Shown one piece after another: positions 1-8,412 of a stretch of DNA of 32,777 nucleotides. Source of the stretch: Sphingomonadaceae bacterium. Lineage in GTDB: Bacteria > Pseudomonadota > Alphaproteobacteria > Sphingomonadales > Sphingomonadaceae. Made by a program: the position numbers and the translations under genes. Numbering within the stretch: position 1 is the stretch's first letter; each line of letters begins with the position of its first letter. The notes under the pieces are model-generated. The model saw nothing but the letters and a program-made list of their open reading frames with translations. It did no database searches and was not told where the DNA came from. The stretch spans positions 1 through 32,777 of the forward strand of contig JAJTEF010000018.1 in assembly GCA_021300355.1 (NCBI GenBank), given 5' to 3'.

Positions 1-73
1 CGCGCAGCTTAACCGCTCTATGTTGTGCTATCGCTAAGCTTTTGCGCGCACCTGCAACGTCAGGAAAACAGCT

Positions 74-687
74 TTAGGCGGTGCTCACCAAGAACCAGAT
101 AGCGACCATCCCCAAGAGCACCGCAAATATACGGCGCACTTGGTTCCGGCGGTTGCCCACAGTCATCCATCCATGCGCCTGCGCCGCTATGCAACGATGA
201 CGAGGTGCACCGCTGCTGCAATCGCGACGTAGCTAGCGGACAGCAGCATGGTCTGCGGCACAATCGGCGCATTCGTTGCGATATAGGCTGGCAGGACCGT
301 GACAAAAAACACCGCGGCTTTTGGGTTCAGCAAATTTAGCAGCAAGCCGTGGCGGAACCATGCCGCCATGGCCGTCGCGTCTATGTGGTTGGCCCCAACT
401 TCTTTCTCCCCAAACCATGTTTGCCATGCGAGCCAGAGCAAATAGGCCACGCCTGCATAGCGCAGCAAACTAAAGGCCAAAGGTGCGCGGGCTGCGAGCG
501 CGGCAAGACCCATGGCCGAAGCCAACGCAAGGATCGCAAGGCCCGTTGCAATGCCCGCCACAGCGGCAAAACCCGACCGTTTCTCTTGCGTCGCGCTGGT
601 CAAGGCGAGCCATGCCATGTTCGACCCCGGGGTCAGCTCAATCAACATTGTGGTGATAAGAAAGGGAAGGAACAGCGCAGTGATCAT
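74..687 (-). pseudogene. LysE/RhtB-family amino-acid exporter, frameshifted
   Basis: LysE-type proteins are inner-membrane exporters of amino acids and related metabolites. The reading frame opens with MITALFLPFL at 687, keeps the family signature TPGSNMAW near the start and LNPKAAVFF in the middle, and is strongly hydrophobic. It stops early at 187-189 (TAG, after HLVIVA). The expected C-terminus continues in another frame: IAAQAHGW, then an Arg-rich stretch, then a last membrane helix (FAVLLGMVAIWFLVSTA) ending in TAA at 74-76. A one-base loss near 187-196 explains both pieces, and the joined product of about 205 residues has the usual family length. A GTG start at about 702 is also possible. 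The gene is divergent from the flavin monooxygenase at 763. The family call is firm; whether the frameshift is biological or a sequencing error is open. Confidence 0.8.
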
Positions 688-762
688 CCGCAATTTATAC
701 ACACCTTCACCCGATAGTCGATTGCGCTTGGCATTACGCGTGAACACACCCATTTAGGGTTC

Positions 763-1741
763 ATGACCAATTACTCTTTGCTTGACCTAGTTCCCGTTGT
801 CGAAGGTGGTTCAGTGGCTGGCGCGCTCGCCAACGCCGCAGACCTTGCGGCCCACGCCGAAAGTCTGGGTTTCAGCCGTTACTGGGTTGCCGAACATCAT
901 GGGATGCGCGGCATCGCCAGCGCGGCCACCAGCGTCGTCATCGGGCATATCGCTGCCGCAACAAAATCCATCCGCGTTGGTTCAGGCGGCATCATGCTGC
1001 CCAACCATGCGCCATTGGTCATTGCCGAACAATTTGGCACTTTGGACGCGCTTTACCCGGGCAGAATCGACCTTGGATTGGGCCGTGCGCCCGGCAGCGA
1101 CCAACGCGTTGCCGCAGCGATCCGCCGGACATTGGACAGCGACCCGAACGCGTTCCCGCGCGACGTGATGGAACTGCAAAGCTATTTCGCCGATGAGCGC
1201 AGGCGCAAATGTGCAACTCTATATCTTGGGCAGCAGCCTCTACGGCGCGCAAGTGGCCGCTGCACTTGGCTTGCCCTTTGCCTTCGCCAGCCACTTTGCA
1301 CCGCAAATGCTCGACGAAGCCCTACACATCTACCGCAGCCATTTCCGGCCAAGCGCTATATTGGACAAACCCTATGCGATGGCGGCATTCAACATCATCG
1401 CCGGCGAAACCGATGCGGAAGCGGAATTTTTGGCGAGCTCATTGATGCAAAGCTTTGTCGCCTTACGCACGGGCAACCCGCGCCAAATGCCGCCACCGGT
1501 CGAAGGCTATGTGGCGTCACTTCCACCGCAATTTACGTCCGCGTTGAACGACATATTATCCGCCAGCGCAATCGGCTCCGCTGACACTGTAAAGACAGGC
1601 GCCAAAGCGTTTTTAGCGCGCACGCAAGTGGACGAAATCATCGTCGCCTGTTCGGTTTTCGATCATGAAAAACGAAAACGGAGCCTGGATATTACAGCCT
1701 CCGTTTTCGCGGAACTTAGTAAACGCGTGGCTTCGGCTTGA
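763..1741 (+). pseudogene. LLM-class flavin-dependent oxidoreductase (YhbW-like), internal deletion and frameshift
   Basis: Luciferase-like monooxygenases of this group use reduced flavin; the substrate is not evident. Residues 1-144 read well in one frame: an N-terminal strand [10 protein letters not shown], the WVAEHHGM motif, [13 protein letters not shown], and [11 protein letters not shown]. From about 1193 the match jumps to a second frame, which carries [25 protein letters not shown] and the C-terminal FDHEKRKRSLDI to a TGA at 1739-1741. By comparison with E. coli YhbW as I remember it, about a dozen residues that normally link the two parts are missing at 1189-1200. This is therefore a small deletion with a change of frame, not a simple one-base shift. 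The last 26 bases overlap the sdhA 3' end in convergent orientation. Confidence 0.82.
1673..1709 (-). terminator. Intrinsic terminator after sdhA
   Basis: The arms CGAAAACGGAG (1673-1683) and CTCCGTTTTCG (1699-1709) are perfect inverted repeats. A further CTG/CAG pairing inside a single C-C mismatch gives a 7-base loop. On the minus strand the hairpin begins 6 bases past the sdhA stop and is followed by a T-rich run (TTTTTC at 1667-1672). It lies inside the 3' coding end of the convergent flavin monooxygenase gene. Its position argues that sdhA is the natural last gene of its operon. Confidence 0.75.
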
Positions 1742-3518
1742 TATACTCTGCCTCGTCGGTCAGCGTATAATCATGCACTGGGCGGTAGTCGATTTTCACC
1801 GCGCCGCATGAACCGCCCCAACCTTCGAACCATGAAGCGGTGTGCTTCATCCAATTTGCGTCATCACGCTCTGGATAATCCTCATGCGCATGCGCGCCGC
1901 GGCTTTCCTTGCGGTTGTTGGCGCTTTCGATCGTGCAGACCGCCTGTGCCATCAAATTGTCGAGCTCAAGCGTTTCGATGAGGTCGGTGTTCCAGATCAT
2001 GCTGCGGTCGGTGACGTGCACGTCGGCCAGACGCTGGTTCACCTTTTGCATCTCGGTAACGCCTTCGGCCAGCAATGCTGTGTCGCGGAACACCGCAGCA
2101 TGCTTTTGCATTGTCCGCTGCATTTGCAGACGAATGTCTGCAGTCGGCGAACCGCCCTTTGCTGCACGGAACTTGTCGACGCGGGTCAGCGCCAAATCGG
2201 CGGCATCTTTCGGCAGCGCCTTGTGCGGGGCACCTGGTGTCAATGACGATTTCAAATGTAAGCCAGTTGCGCGTCCAAATACGACCAAGTCGATCAACGA
2301 ATTTGATCCAAGCCGGTTTGCGCCATGCACCGAAACGCATGCTGCTTCGCCAACGGCGTAAAGGCCGCGCACGATGAGTTCGGGGTCATCACCAACCTTG
2401 GTGACAACCTGACCATGATAATTGCACGGAATTCCACCCATATTGTAGTGCACCGTTGGTGTCACGGGCAGCGGTTGACGTGTCAGATCGACGCCAGCGA
2501 AAATCTTTCCGCTTTCGGTAATGCCGGGCAAACGCTGCGCCAAAACCTTGGGATCGATATGGTCGAGATGTAGGTAGATATGGTCCTTATGCGGGCCGAC
2601 ACCGCGGCCTTCGCGCATTTCAAGTGCCATAGACCGGCTGACAACGTCGCGCGATGCCAAATCCTTCGCGGACGGTGCATAACGCTCCATGAAGCGCTCG
2701 CCTTCGCTGTTGGTCAGATATCCGCCCTCGCCGCGCGCGCCTTCAGTGATGAGAACGCCTGCGCCATAAATGCCGGTTGGGTGGAATTGCACGAATTCCA
2801 TATCCTGAAGCGGAAGACCGGCGCGCAGCACCATGCCGCCACCGTCACCGGTGCAGGTATGCGCCGAAGTGGCGGAGAAATAGGCACGGCCATATCCGCC
2901 GGTTGCCAGCACGACGGCGTGGCTCTTGAAGCGGTGGATGGTGCCATCTTCCATGCACATGGCGATAACGCCGCGGCATTCGCCATTTTCCATAATCAGA
3001 TCGAGCGCGAAATATTCGATGAAGAAATCCGCGTCATATTTCAGGCTCTGCTGATACAGGCTGTGCAACATGGCGTGACCGGTGCGGTCGGCCGCTGCGG
3101 CAGTACGCTGGACGGGGGGGCCTTCGCCCATATTCTGCATGTGCCCGCCAAAGGGGCGCTGGTAAATTGTGCCGTCAGCATTGCGGCTAAACGGAACGCC
3201 GGCATGCTCAAGCTCATACACCGCAGCAGGCGCTTCACGCACCATATATTCGATCGCGTCTTGGTCACCCAACCAATCCGACCCCTTTACGGTGTCGTAC
3301 ATGTGCCAGGTCCAATGGTCCGGCGAGTTGTTACCAAGCGACGCCGCAATCCCGCCCTGTGCCGCAACAGTATGCGAACGGGTGGGAAAAACCTTCGTGA
3401 TACAGGCTGTTTTCAAACCGGCTTCAGCGCTGCCCATCGTGGCGCGCAAGCCAGAGCCACCGGCTCCGACAACAACCGTGTCATAGGTATGGTCGATAAT
3501 CTTGTAAGCGTCTGACAT
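1716..3518 (-). CDS. sdhA: Succinate dehydrogenase flavoprotein subunit
   Basis: SdhA oxidises succinate to fumarate in the TCA cycle and passes electrons to the iron-sulfur subunit of membrane complex II. The 600-residue protein has the FAD dinucleotide fold near residues 15-35 ([13 protein letters not shown]), and the SHTVAAQGG motif whose His49 carries covalent FAD. It also has the substrate-site FHPTGI and [19 protein letters not shown], the [16 protein letters not shown] motif, and the usual C-terminal end [10 protein letters not shown]. Length is normal. The start ATG overlaps the sdhD stop as TGATG, which suggests translational coupling. The iron-sulfur subunit gene sdhB, commonly next in alphaproteobacteria, does not follow: a terminator and a convergent gene do. 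The call is very secure. Confidence 0.98.
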   Translation of the reverse strand: MSDAYKIIDHTYDTVVVGAGGSGLRATMGSAEAGLKTACITKVFPTRSHTVAAQGGIAASLGNNSPDHWTWHMYDTVKGSDWLGDQDAIEYMVREAPAAVYELEHAGVPFSRNADGTIYQRPFGGHMQNMGEGPPVQRTAAAADRTGHAMLHSLYQQSLKYDADFFIEYFALDLIMENGECRGVIAMCMEDGTIHRFKSHAVVLATGGYGRAYFSATSAHTCTGDGGGMVLRAGLPLQDMEFVQFHPTGIYGAGVLITEGARGEGGYLTNSEGERFMERYAPSAKDLASRDVVSRSMALEMREGRGVGPHKDHIYLHLDHIDPKVLAQRLPGITESGKIFAGVDLTRQPLPVTPTVHYNMGGIPCNYHGQVVTKVGDDPELIVRGLYAVGEAACVSVHGANRLGSNSLIDLVVFGRATGLHLKSSLTPGAPHKALPKDAADLALTRVDKFRAAKGGSPTADIRLQMQRTMQKHAAVFRDTALLAEGVTEMQKVNQRLADVHVTDRSMIWNTDLIETLELDNLMAQAVCTIESANNRKESRGAHAHEDYPERDDANWMKHTASWFEGWGGSCGAVKIDYRPVHDYTLTDEAEYIKPKPRVY

Positions 3519-3910
3519 CAGGCGGATGCTCCGGTAAATGCTAATTTTGCTACGACGAAAATGCCGAACACGGCGCTCGCGACGACATAGAAGTTGAGAA
3601 GCGCCATTGCGCCAAACTTCAATCCTTCGTCATGCACATAATCTTCAATCAAAACCTGAAGACCAAGGCGCACATGCGAAAAAATGATGACGATCATCAA
3701 TATCATCGGAACCGCAACGGTTGGCTGAGCCAGCCATTGCGCCAAAGTTGCCTGATCAAAATTCGGCATGAGAAGCAGCGAGACAACGAGCCACGTCGTC
3801 AGCAAGATATTGCCAATCGCGGTCAGGCGCTGTTTCAGCCAATGTTCGCCACCATGCTTTGCTGAACCCAGCCCACGCACGCGTCCGATATATGTTCTAC
3901 TGTCCATCAT
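3518..3910 (-). CDS. sdhD: Succinate dehydrogenase membrane anchor subunit
   Basis: This small integral membrane protein anchors complex II and helps bind heme b and ubiquinone. After a basic N-terminus ([14 protein letters not shown]) come three hydrophobic helices, centred on [26 protein letters not shown] and [17 protein letters not shown]. The segment [17 protein letters not shown] holds the likely heme-ligand histidine and the Asp-Tyr pair of the quinone site. The start at 3910 gives a TGATG overlap with the sdhC stop; the ATG at 3907 and an upstream TTG at 3913 are alternatives. It is followed by sdhA with the same kind of overlap. The protein is about 130 residues, normal for the family. 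Confidence 0.94.
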   Translation of the reverse strand: MMDSRTYIGRVRGLGSAKHGGEHWLKQRLTAIGNILLTTWLVVSLLLMPNFDQATLAQWLAQPTVAVPMILMIVIIFSHVRLGLQVLIEDYVHDEGLKFGAMALLNFYVVASAVFGIFVVAKLAFTGASA

Positions 3911-4296
3911 CAAACTCCCAGAAAGCGCGGTGCCACAAACAGGACAACGAATGCAGTTGCAAAAAAGGCCGCAATGAATGCAGCCGAAGCCCAGGTCCGG
4001 TTAGCCTTCAATTCGTAACCAGCGCCAATATCCAAAACGAGGTGGCGAATGCCAGATGCGAGATGCTGGAAAAAGCTGAAGGTTACAGCCAGGCCCAAAA
4101 GCCGGAAGAACCAGTTGATAGCCGTTTCAAAACCGGTTGCACTTTCACCGGCGGAGACAACATATTTTTGAAAGGTCGCATAGCTCTCCGCGCCACCGCC
4201 AATTGCGGACAACCACCACAGCAAGGTGATCATCTGCGGTGACCAACGATACACCTGCAAATGCGGGGATAACGGGCGGTTCGGGTTTTTCGCCAT
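3910..4296 (-). CDS. sdhC: Succinate dehydrogenase cytochrome b556 subunit
   Basis: SdhC is the other heme b and quinone-binding anchor of complex II in the inner membrane. The N-terminal RPLSPHLQVYRW motif is diagnostic, and the HLASGIRHLVLDIG segment (His78 and His85, counting from the chosen start) supplies the conserved histidines. Three hydrophobic helices are visible. I chose MAKNPNRP at 4296 because AAGGAC lies about ten bases before it; an ATG at 4314 is in frame but would sit on top of that ribosome site. The protein has 128 residues. It is first in the sdhC-sdhD-sdhA operon. The region 4297-4545 between it and the divergent signalling gene must hold both promoters, but I could not assign convincing boxes. 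Confidence 0.95.
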   Translation of the reverse strand: MAKNPNRPLSPHLQVYRWSPQMITLLWWLSAIGGGAESYATFQKYVVSAGESATGFETAINWFFRLLGLAVTFSFFQHLASGIRHLVLDIGAGYELKANRTWASAAFIAAFFATAFVVLFVAPRFLGV

Positions 4297-4545
4297 GATT
4301 TCAGCGTCCTTCATTTAAGCGCGGCCTGTATTAAGCGTCGCTCTTTAATCGTTTAATGGCGTGGCGCAAGGCCTGCACCGTCAGAATCGCGCATTGAGAT
4401 GATGGATTTGTTCAATCACAAACTTGCACAAAATCTGCGCCAGAGCATCGGAGGCGTTCGGGCAATAACCGCCTATTAACCATTTGCCGCTTAAACATGG
4501 AAAATCGGTCCGCATTGCGGAAGACCATGACACAGGAACGCAACA

Positions 4546-5886
4546 ATGGCAGAGAAACGGGACATTGAACCATCGGACGTCCAAGCGATTATTGATGTGT
4601 TTACCGAAGACAAAAACTTTGCGCCCCGCTGCCGCAAGGTCGGTGAGCTGTTGAAAGGCCGGTTATATGACATCAGCAGCTATTATTGGGATTATTGGAT
4701 CAGCATGGGCAAGTTTCCTGAAATGCAGGATCCCGAAAATGTAGAAAAAGCCCGGGTCAAAACAGCCGCCTTTATTGAGAAGCGCCTTAGCGATATCGAA
4801 GGCGCTGAATGGTCAAAGTTTCTAACCCGTCAAATCATGGATTCGTGCCAGCGCGGTATCCCGCTTGAGAATGTCAATGCAGCGTCGACGCGCGTCAACG
4901 CCTTCACGCTGAAGTTGCTCGGTGAAGTATATGGCGTCGAACAGGAAGATTATCAGGACCTCGCAGCTGCCGCTCTGACCGCGACGGGTCTGGAACTGTC
5001 CATCATGGCAATGTGCTATACGTCATATAACGCCAATCAGAACGCGACACGCCGGCGGGAACAGTCGGCGCAGTTTGAATCCGACATTGGCATTGCTGCA
5101 CATGAGGTTGCCGATCGCACGGCCGTATTGCGCCAACAAGCCGCGAGCAGTTCACAAATGGCGAACGGCATGCTGTCCAAGGCGTCGGAAGTTGCTGCAG
5201 CGTCTGAACAATCTGCAGTCGCCATGCGCGAAGCGGCCCAGACGGCCGCAGGCCTCATCCGCGCTATTGAAGATGCACGGACAGAAGTGGAGACCGCAGC
5301 CGACGTCGCAAACCGCGCCGCGGCCGTGGCAACAAAGGGTGCCGTCGCGACCGACACGCTGTCCGAACAATCCCAATCCATCGAGTCGATACTGGGTCTT
5401 ATCCGCGACATCGCGGGACAAACCAACTTGCTGGCCTTGAACGCCACAATCGAAGCCGCACGCGCAGGCGATGCTGGCCGTGGTTTCGCCGTGGTCGCGC
5501 AGGAAGTGAAAAGCCTCGCAAATCAAACGGCGCAGGCAACGGACGAAATTGCGCAGAAGATTTCATCCATTCAAAGTGCGACCAAGGCGTCGGTTGAATC
5601 GAACGCATCCATCCGCGAAACCGTTGACGAAGTGCGCATGTCTGCCGAACGCATCCGGCGGGCGATGGAGGACCAAGCCCAAACGGTGACGATGATTACT
5701 GCGTCCGTTGATGAAACCGCTTTGGCCGCCGATTTAATGTCGAACACCATTTCCGCCATCCGCAGCGATACGGAAAATGTGGTGTCTGAAATCATGCAGC
5801 TTGAGGGCGGGTTTAGCGAAGTAAATGAGAAAATCTCATCGCTTCAAGCCAATGCCACGCGCTTTGTTGGAAACCTCATCCGATAA
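4546..5886 (+). CDS. Soluble methyl-accepting chemotaxis-type protein with histidine-free globin-like sensor
   Basis: This is a 446-residue cytoplasmic signalling protein with no membrane helix. Residues 1 to about 165 resemble the protoglobin/globin-coupled sensor fold ([12 protein letters not shown] near 46-57, then long helices). Residues from about 200 form the coiled-coil MCP signalling domain, with the hairpin-tip motif [20 protein letters not shown] followed by [25 protein letters not shown]. Such proteins normally sense oxygen or redox through heme and signal to CheA. Here the stretch that should carry the proximal histidine reads [16 protein letters not shown], with Cys101 at the expected place, and there is no histidine before His186. 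Heme binding in the usual way is therefore unlikely. AGGAA precedes the start at good spacing. No che genes are nearby, so its partners are unknown. Confidence 0.88.
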   Translation: MAEKRDIEPSDVQAIIDVFTEDKNFAPRCRKVGELLKGRLYDISSYYWDYWISMGKFPEMQDPENVEKARVKTAAFIEKRLSDIEGAEWSKFLTRQIMDSCQRGIPLENVNAASTRVNAFTLKLLGEVYGVEQEDYQDLAAAALTATGLELSIMAMCYTSYNANQNATRRREQSAQFESDIGIAAHEVADRTAVLRQQAASSSQMANGMLSKASEVAAASEQSAVAMREAAQTAAGLIRAIEDARTEVETAADVANRAAAVATKGAVATDTLSEQSQSIESILGLIRDIAGQTNLLALNATIEAARAGDAGRGFAVVAQEVKSLANQTAQATDEIAQKISSIQSATKASVESNASIRETVDEVRMSAERIRRAMEDQAQTVTMITASVDETALAADLMSNTISAIRSDTENVVSEIMQLEGGFSEVNEKISSLQANATRFVGNLIR

Positions 5887-5906
5887 CTTCGGTTGAAATT
5901 TTGTCG

Positions 5907-5925
5907 GCGCTGTGAAAAGCAGCGC
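5907..5925. promoter_or_regulatory. Small hairpin directly before the SDR start codon
   Basis: GCGCTG and CAGCGC pair around a 7-base loop, and the stem ends two bases before the ATG at 5928. There is no T-run, so it is not an intrinsic terminator, and no Shine-Dalgarno sequence separates it from the start. It could limit translation initiation of the SDR gene, but this is inference from position only. Confidence 0.35.
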
Positions 5926-5927
5926 GG

Positions 5928-6620
5928 ATGAAAACCCATATCCTTATCACCGGCGCATCACGCGGCATCGGCGCTGCTGCAGCCGCCAGCTTTAACCCTG
6001 CAACGACTTCCGTGCTGGCGCTGTCCAGCACAGATGGCGATCTTAACGATCCTGCCACGCCACAACGGCTTTGGAACCATGCGCTTGATCGCCTTGACGG
6101 GCGTGTGGATGCGTTAATCAACAATGCCGGGATATTTGAACAAAACCCGATTTCGGCGTCGGACGAGGAATGGCTCGCCAATTGGAACCGGACCATGCAG
6201 ATCAACCTGACGGCCAGTGCGGACTTGTGTCGCCGCGCTGTCCTGCATTGGCAGGAATCGAACACAAGCAGCAGGATCGTCAACATTGCCAGCCGCGCTG
6301 CGCATCGCGGGGATAGCCCGGCCCATTGGCATTATGCGGCATCAAAGGCCGGCATGGTTGCCATGACCAAGACCATTGCGCGTGCTTACGCTGCCCAAAA
6401 AATCTATGCCTTTGCCATATGCCCCGGTTTTACCATGACTGGCATGGCGGACGATTATCTCGCAAGCCGCGGCGGCGACAAGCTGCTCGCCGATATCCCG
6501 CTCGGCAAGGTTGCTGATCCCGAAGAGGTCGCGGCTATGGTAAAATTCTGTGCGCTGGATGCGCCGCCTTCGATGACGGGCGCCGTTTTAGATATAAATG
6601 GCGCGAGCTATGTACGCTAA
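5928..6620 (+). CDS. SDR-family NAD(P)-dependent oxidoreductase
   Basis: This is a short-chain dehydrogenase/reductase of 230 residues, cytosolic by appearance. It shows the cofactor-binding TGASRGIG at residues 8-15 and the NNAG motif at 65-68. A catalytic Asn in MQINL (residue 93), Ser122, and the YxxxK pair Tyr136 and Lys140 are also present. The C-terminal PGF-x-MTGM loop and the final GAVLDINGASYVR are typical. Substrate and cofactor preference cannot be read from the sequence. Its 3' end overlaps the metallo-beta-lactamase gene by 23 bases, so the two are very likely co-transcribed with prmA. Start choice is clear because MKTHILITGAS is the standard opening; there is no obvious ribosome site. 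Confidence 0.9.
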   Translation: MKTHILITGASRGIGAAAAASFNPATTSVLALSSTDGDLNDPATPQRLWNHALDRLDGRVDALINNAGIFEQNPISASDEEWLANWNRTMQINLTASADLCRRAVLHWQESNTSSRIVNIASRAAHRGDSPAHWHYAASKAGMVAMTKTIARAYAAQKIYAFAICPGFTMTGMADDYLASRGGDKLLADIPLGKVADPEEVAAMVKFCALDAPPSMTGAVLDINGASYVR

Positions 6621-7497
6621 GCTGGGCGCCATATTGGCGTTAGCCCTGACGGCCTGTGCGCCGGTGCCAACGGTCAAGACCATGAGCAGCGGAGCCACAC
6701 TCGCGTCACAGTGCCAAGGCCGTGACGGCTGGAGCGACCCTGCCCCGCCCGCGCTTATCTTCGCGAATGTGTATATGGTGGGCACATGTGGCATCGTGTC
6801 GTTGCTCGTCACGTCACCCAAAGGTCATATCCTCATCGACGGCGCGACCGCCGAAGCTGCGCCGTTCATTGCCGACAATATCCGTACGCTTGGTTTCCAA
6901 CCAACAGATGTGAAATATCTGGTCAGCAGCCATGAACATTTGGATCATGTTGGCGGACTTGCAGCGCTGAAGGGCATTACTGGAGCCCGCATGCTGGCAC
7001 GCGCTGAAGCCCTCAAAAGTCTGGAGACCGGTATTTCGGACCCTACGGACCCACAGTTGGCAATATTGCCGCCCTTCGCAGGTATAAAGGTCGACCAAAT
7101 CGTCAGCGACGGCGAAACCATCACCCTTGGCCCGATAAAAATGACTGCCATCGCCACGCCCGGCCACGCCCCGGGTGGAACGAGTTGGACTTGGAATTCA
7201 TGCGATGGCGCGACCTGTCACCAGTTTGTTTTCGCCGACAGCCTTGGCGCTGTGTCTGCTGATGCGTACCGATTTACCGACCATCCAGAATATGTGGCGG
7301 TATTAAGGGCGACCATGAAACGCGTTTCTGAACTAAACCCATGCGACGTCCTGATTGCACCGCACCCCGCGCAATCACGTTTCTTTGACCGCGTTTCGGG
7401 CAAGGAGCCTCTGGCCAACCCTGCAGGCTGTGCAAATTATGTGAAAGCAGCGATGGAGCGGCTCGACGCCCGCTTAGCCAAAGAAGCCGTGCAATGA
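6598..7497 (+). CDS. Subclass B3 metallo-beta-lactamase, predicted lipoprotein
   Basis: Zinc hydrolases of subclass B3 open the beta-lactam ring in the periplasm. The protein shows all the expected ligands: SSHEHLDH supplies His112, His114, Asp116 and His117, TPGHAPGGTSWTW gives His190, and LIAPHPAQS gives His256. The B3-like early segment NVYMVGTCG and the long C-terminal helix (AAMERLDARLA) are also present. The N-terminus is a signal peptide ending in LTAC, a good lipobox with Cys20, so it is probably membrane-tethered. Length is 299 residues, or 295 if the ATG at 6610 is used; no strong ribosome site separates the two. It overlaps the SDR gene and shares an ATGA with prmA. Family membership is secure, but actual beta-lactamase activity and spectrum cannot be read from sequence. 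Confidence 0.9.
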   Translation: MARAMYAKLGAILALALTACAPVPTVKTMSSGATLASQCQGRDGWSDPAPPALIFANVYMVGTCGIVSLLVTSPKGHILIDGATAEAAPFIADNIRTLGFQPTDVKYLVSSHEHLDHVGGLAALKGITGARMLARAEALKSLETGISDPTDPQLAILPPFAGIKVDQIVSDGETITLGPIKMTAIATPGHAPGGTSWTWNSCDGATCHQFVFADSLGAVSADAYRFTDHPEYVAVLRATMKRVSELNPCDVLIAPHPAQSRFFDRVSGKEPLANPAGCANYVKAAMERLDARLAKEAVQ

Positions 7498-8412
7498 GCT
7501 GGAAGGTGACCCTGCCCTGCACCCGCAACGAAGCGGAAGAACTGCACCATGACGATGAGTGGCTTGCGGCATTGGAACCCATGCCGACAATCGTTGCGGA
7601 CGAAGTCGAAGCCTTCAATGACGAGAAATGGCGGCTTGAAGCCTATTTTAACGAGAAACCAAATGCTCAGGTCATCGCCGCCATCCAAATCCGCTTGCCC
7701 AGTGCGGTCGACGCAAAGGCGGTGGTTGAAGAACTTCCCGATGCCGATTGGGTCGTCATGAGCCAGCAAGGGCTTCAGCCAGTGCATGCCGGGCGCTTCT
7801 ACGTCCACACAATGGCCAACAAAGGCACAGTACCCTGCGGCGCAACCCCGTTCCAAATCGAGGCTAGCCGCGCCTTTGGCACGGGCGGACATGAAACGAC
7901 CAGCGGCTGTCTTGATATGCTCGACCGAATGAAAATTGCTGGCAAACGCTTTGACCTGATTGCCGACATCGGGACCGGGACTGGCCTGCTGGCTTTTGCC
8001 GCGCATGTGTTGTGGCCGAAGGCGTATTTGACGGCATCGGATATCGACCCTGTCAGCATTGATATTACCGCGGCCAATGCCGTGGTCAACAACGTCCCTT
8101 GCGGCGTTGCGCAGGGCCAGCTGGCGCTGTGTGTGGCCGCGGGGACAGCGCACGACCTCATCACCGCCCGCGCGCCTTATGATTTGGTCATCGCCAATAT
8201 TTTGGCGGGCCCGTTAAGCTGGCTTGCTGAATACGCAGGCAGAAGCGGTCACGCGGGCATATCGCCTGCACGGGTTTAGAGTGCAAAAACGCAAGGATAT
8301 GGGCGATTGGCCATGCCTGTGGCTCGTCAAGCGACGCAATTATGGCTGGCAACGCCCGCTGCGCGCGTCAGGCCGCACCAGTCAGCCGCCGGGTGATTTT
8401 GGAACCTGGTAG
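7494..8412 (+). pseudogene. prmA: Ribosomal protein L11 methyltransferase, internal deletion and frameshift
   Basis: PrmA trimethylates ribosomal protein L11 using S-adenosylmethionine. The first frame covers residues 1-241, with the PrmA landmarks RAFGTGGHETT, the SAM-binding DIGTGTGLLAFAA, SDIDPVSI and VIANILAGPL. After 8216 that frame no longer matches and stops at 8277-8279. From 8218 another frame reads AGLLNTQAEAVTRAYRLHGF and MGDWPCLWLVKRR, the normal PrmA C-terminus, to TAG at 8410-8412. The roughly 20 residues that usually join the two are absent, so a deletion of some 60 bases (not a multiple of three) sits at 8213-8218. The start is fixed by the ATGA overlap with the beta-lactamase gene. 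The last 31 bases overlap phhA tail to tail. Confidence 0.85.

Noticed and set aside
1185-1205. Programmed frameshift in the LLM oxidoreductase
   Set aside because: Linker residues are missing at the junction; a deletion explains it better.
2580-3515. A 311-codon open frame on the plus strand opposite sdhA
   Set aside because: Antisense to a fully conserved SdhA, with no motifs.
5907-5925. Intrinsic terminator after the chemotaxis-type gene
   Set aside because: The stem is short, has no T-run, and sits directly against the next start codon.
8200-8290. Programmed ribosomal frameshift in prmA
   Set aside because: Conserved residues are missing as well as the frame being changed, and no slippery sequence with a following structure is evident.
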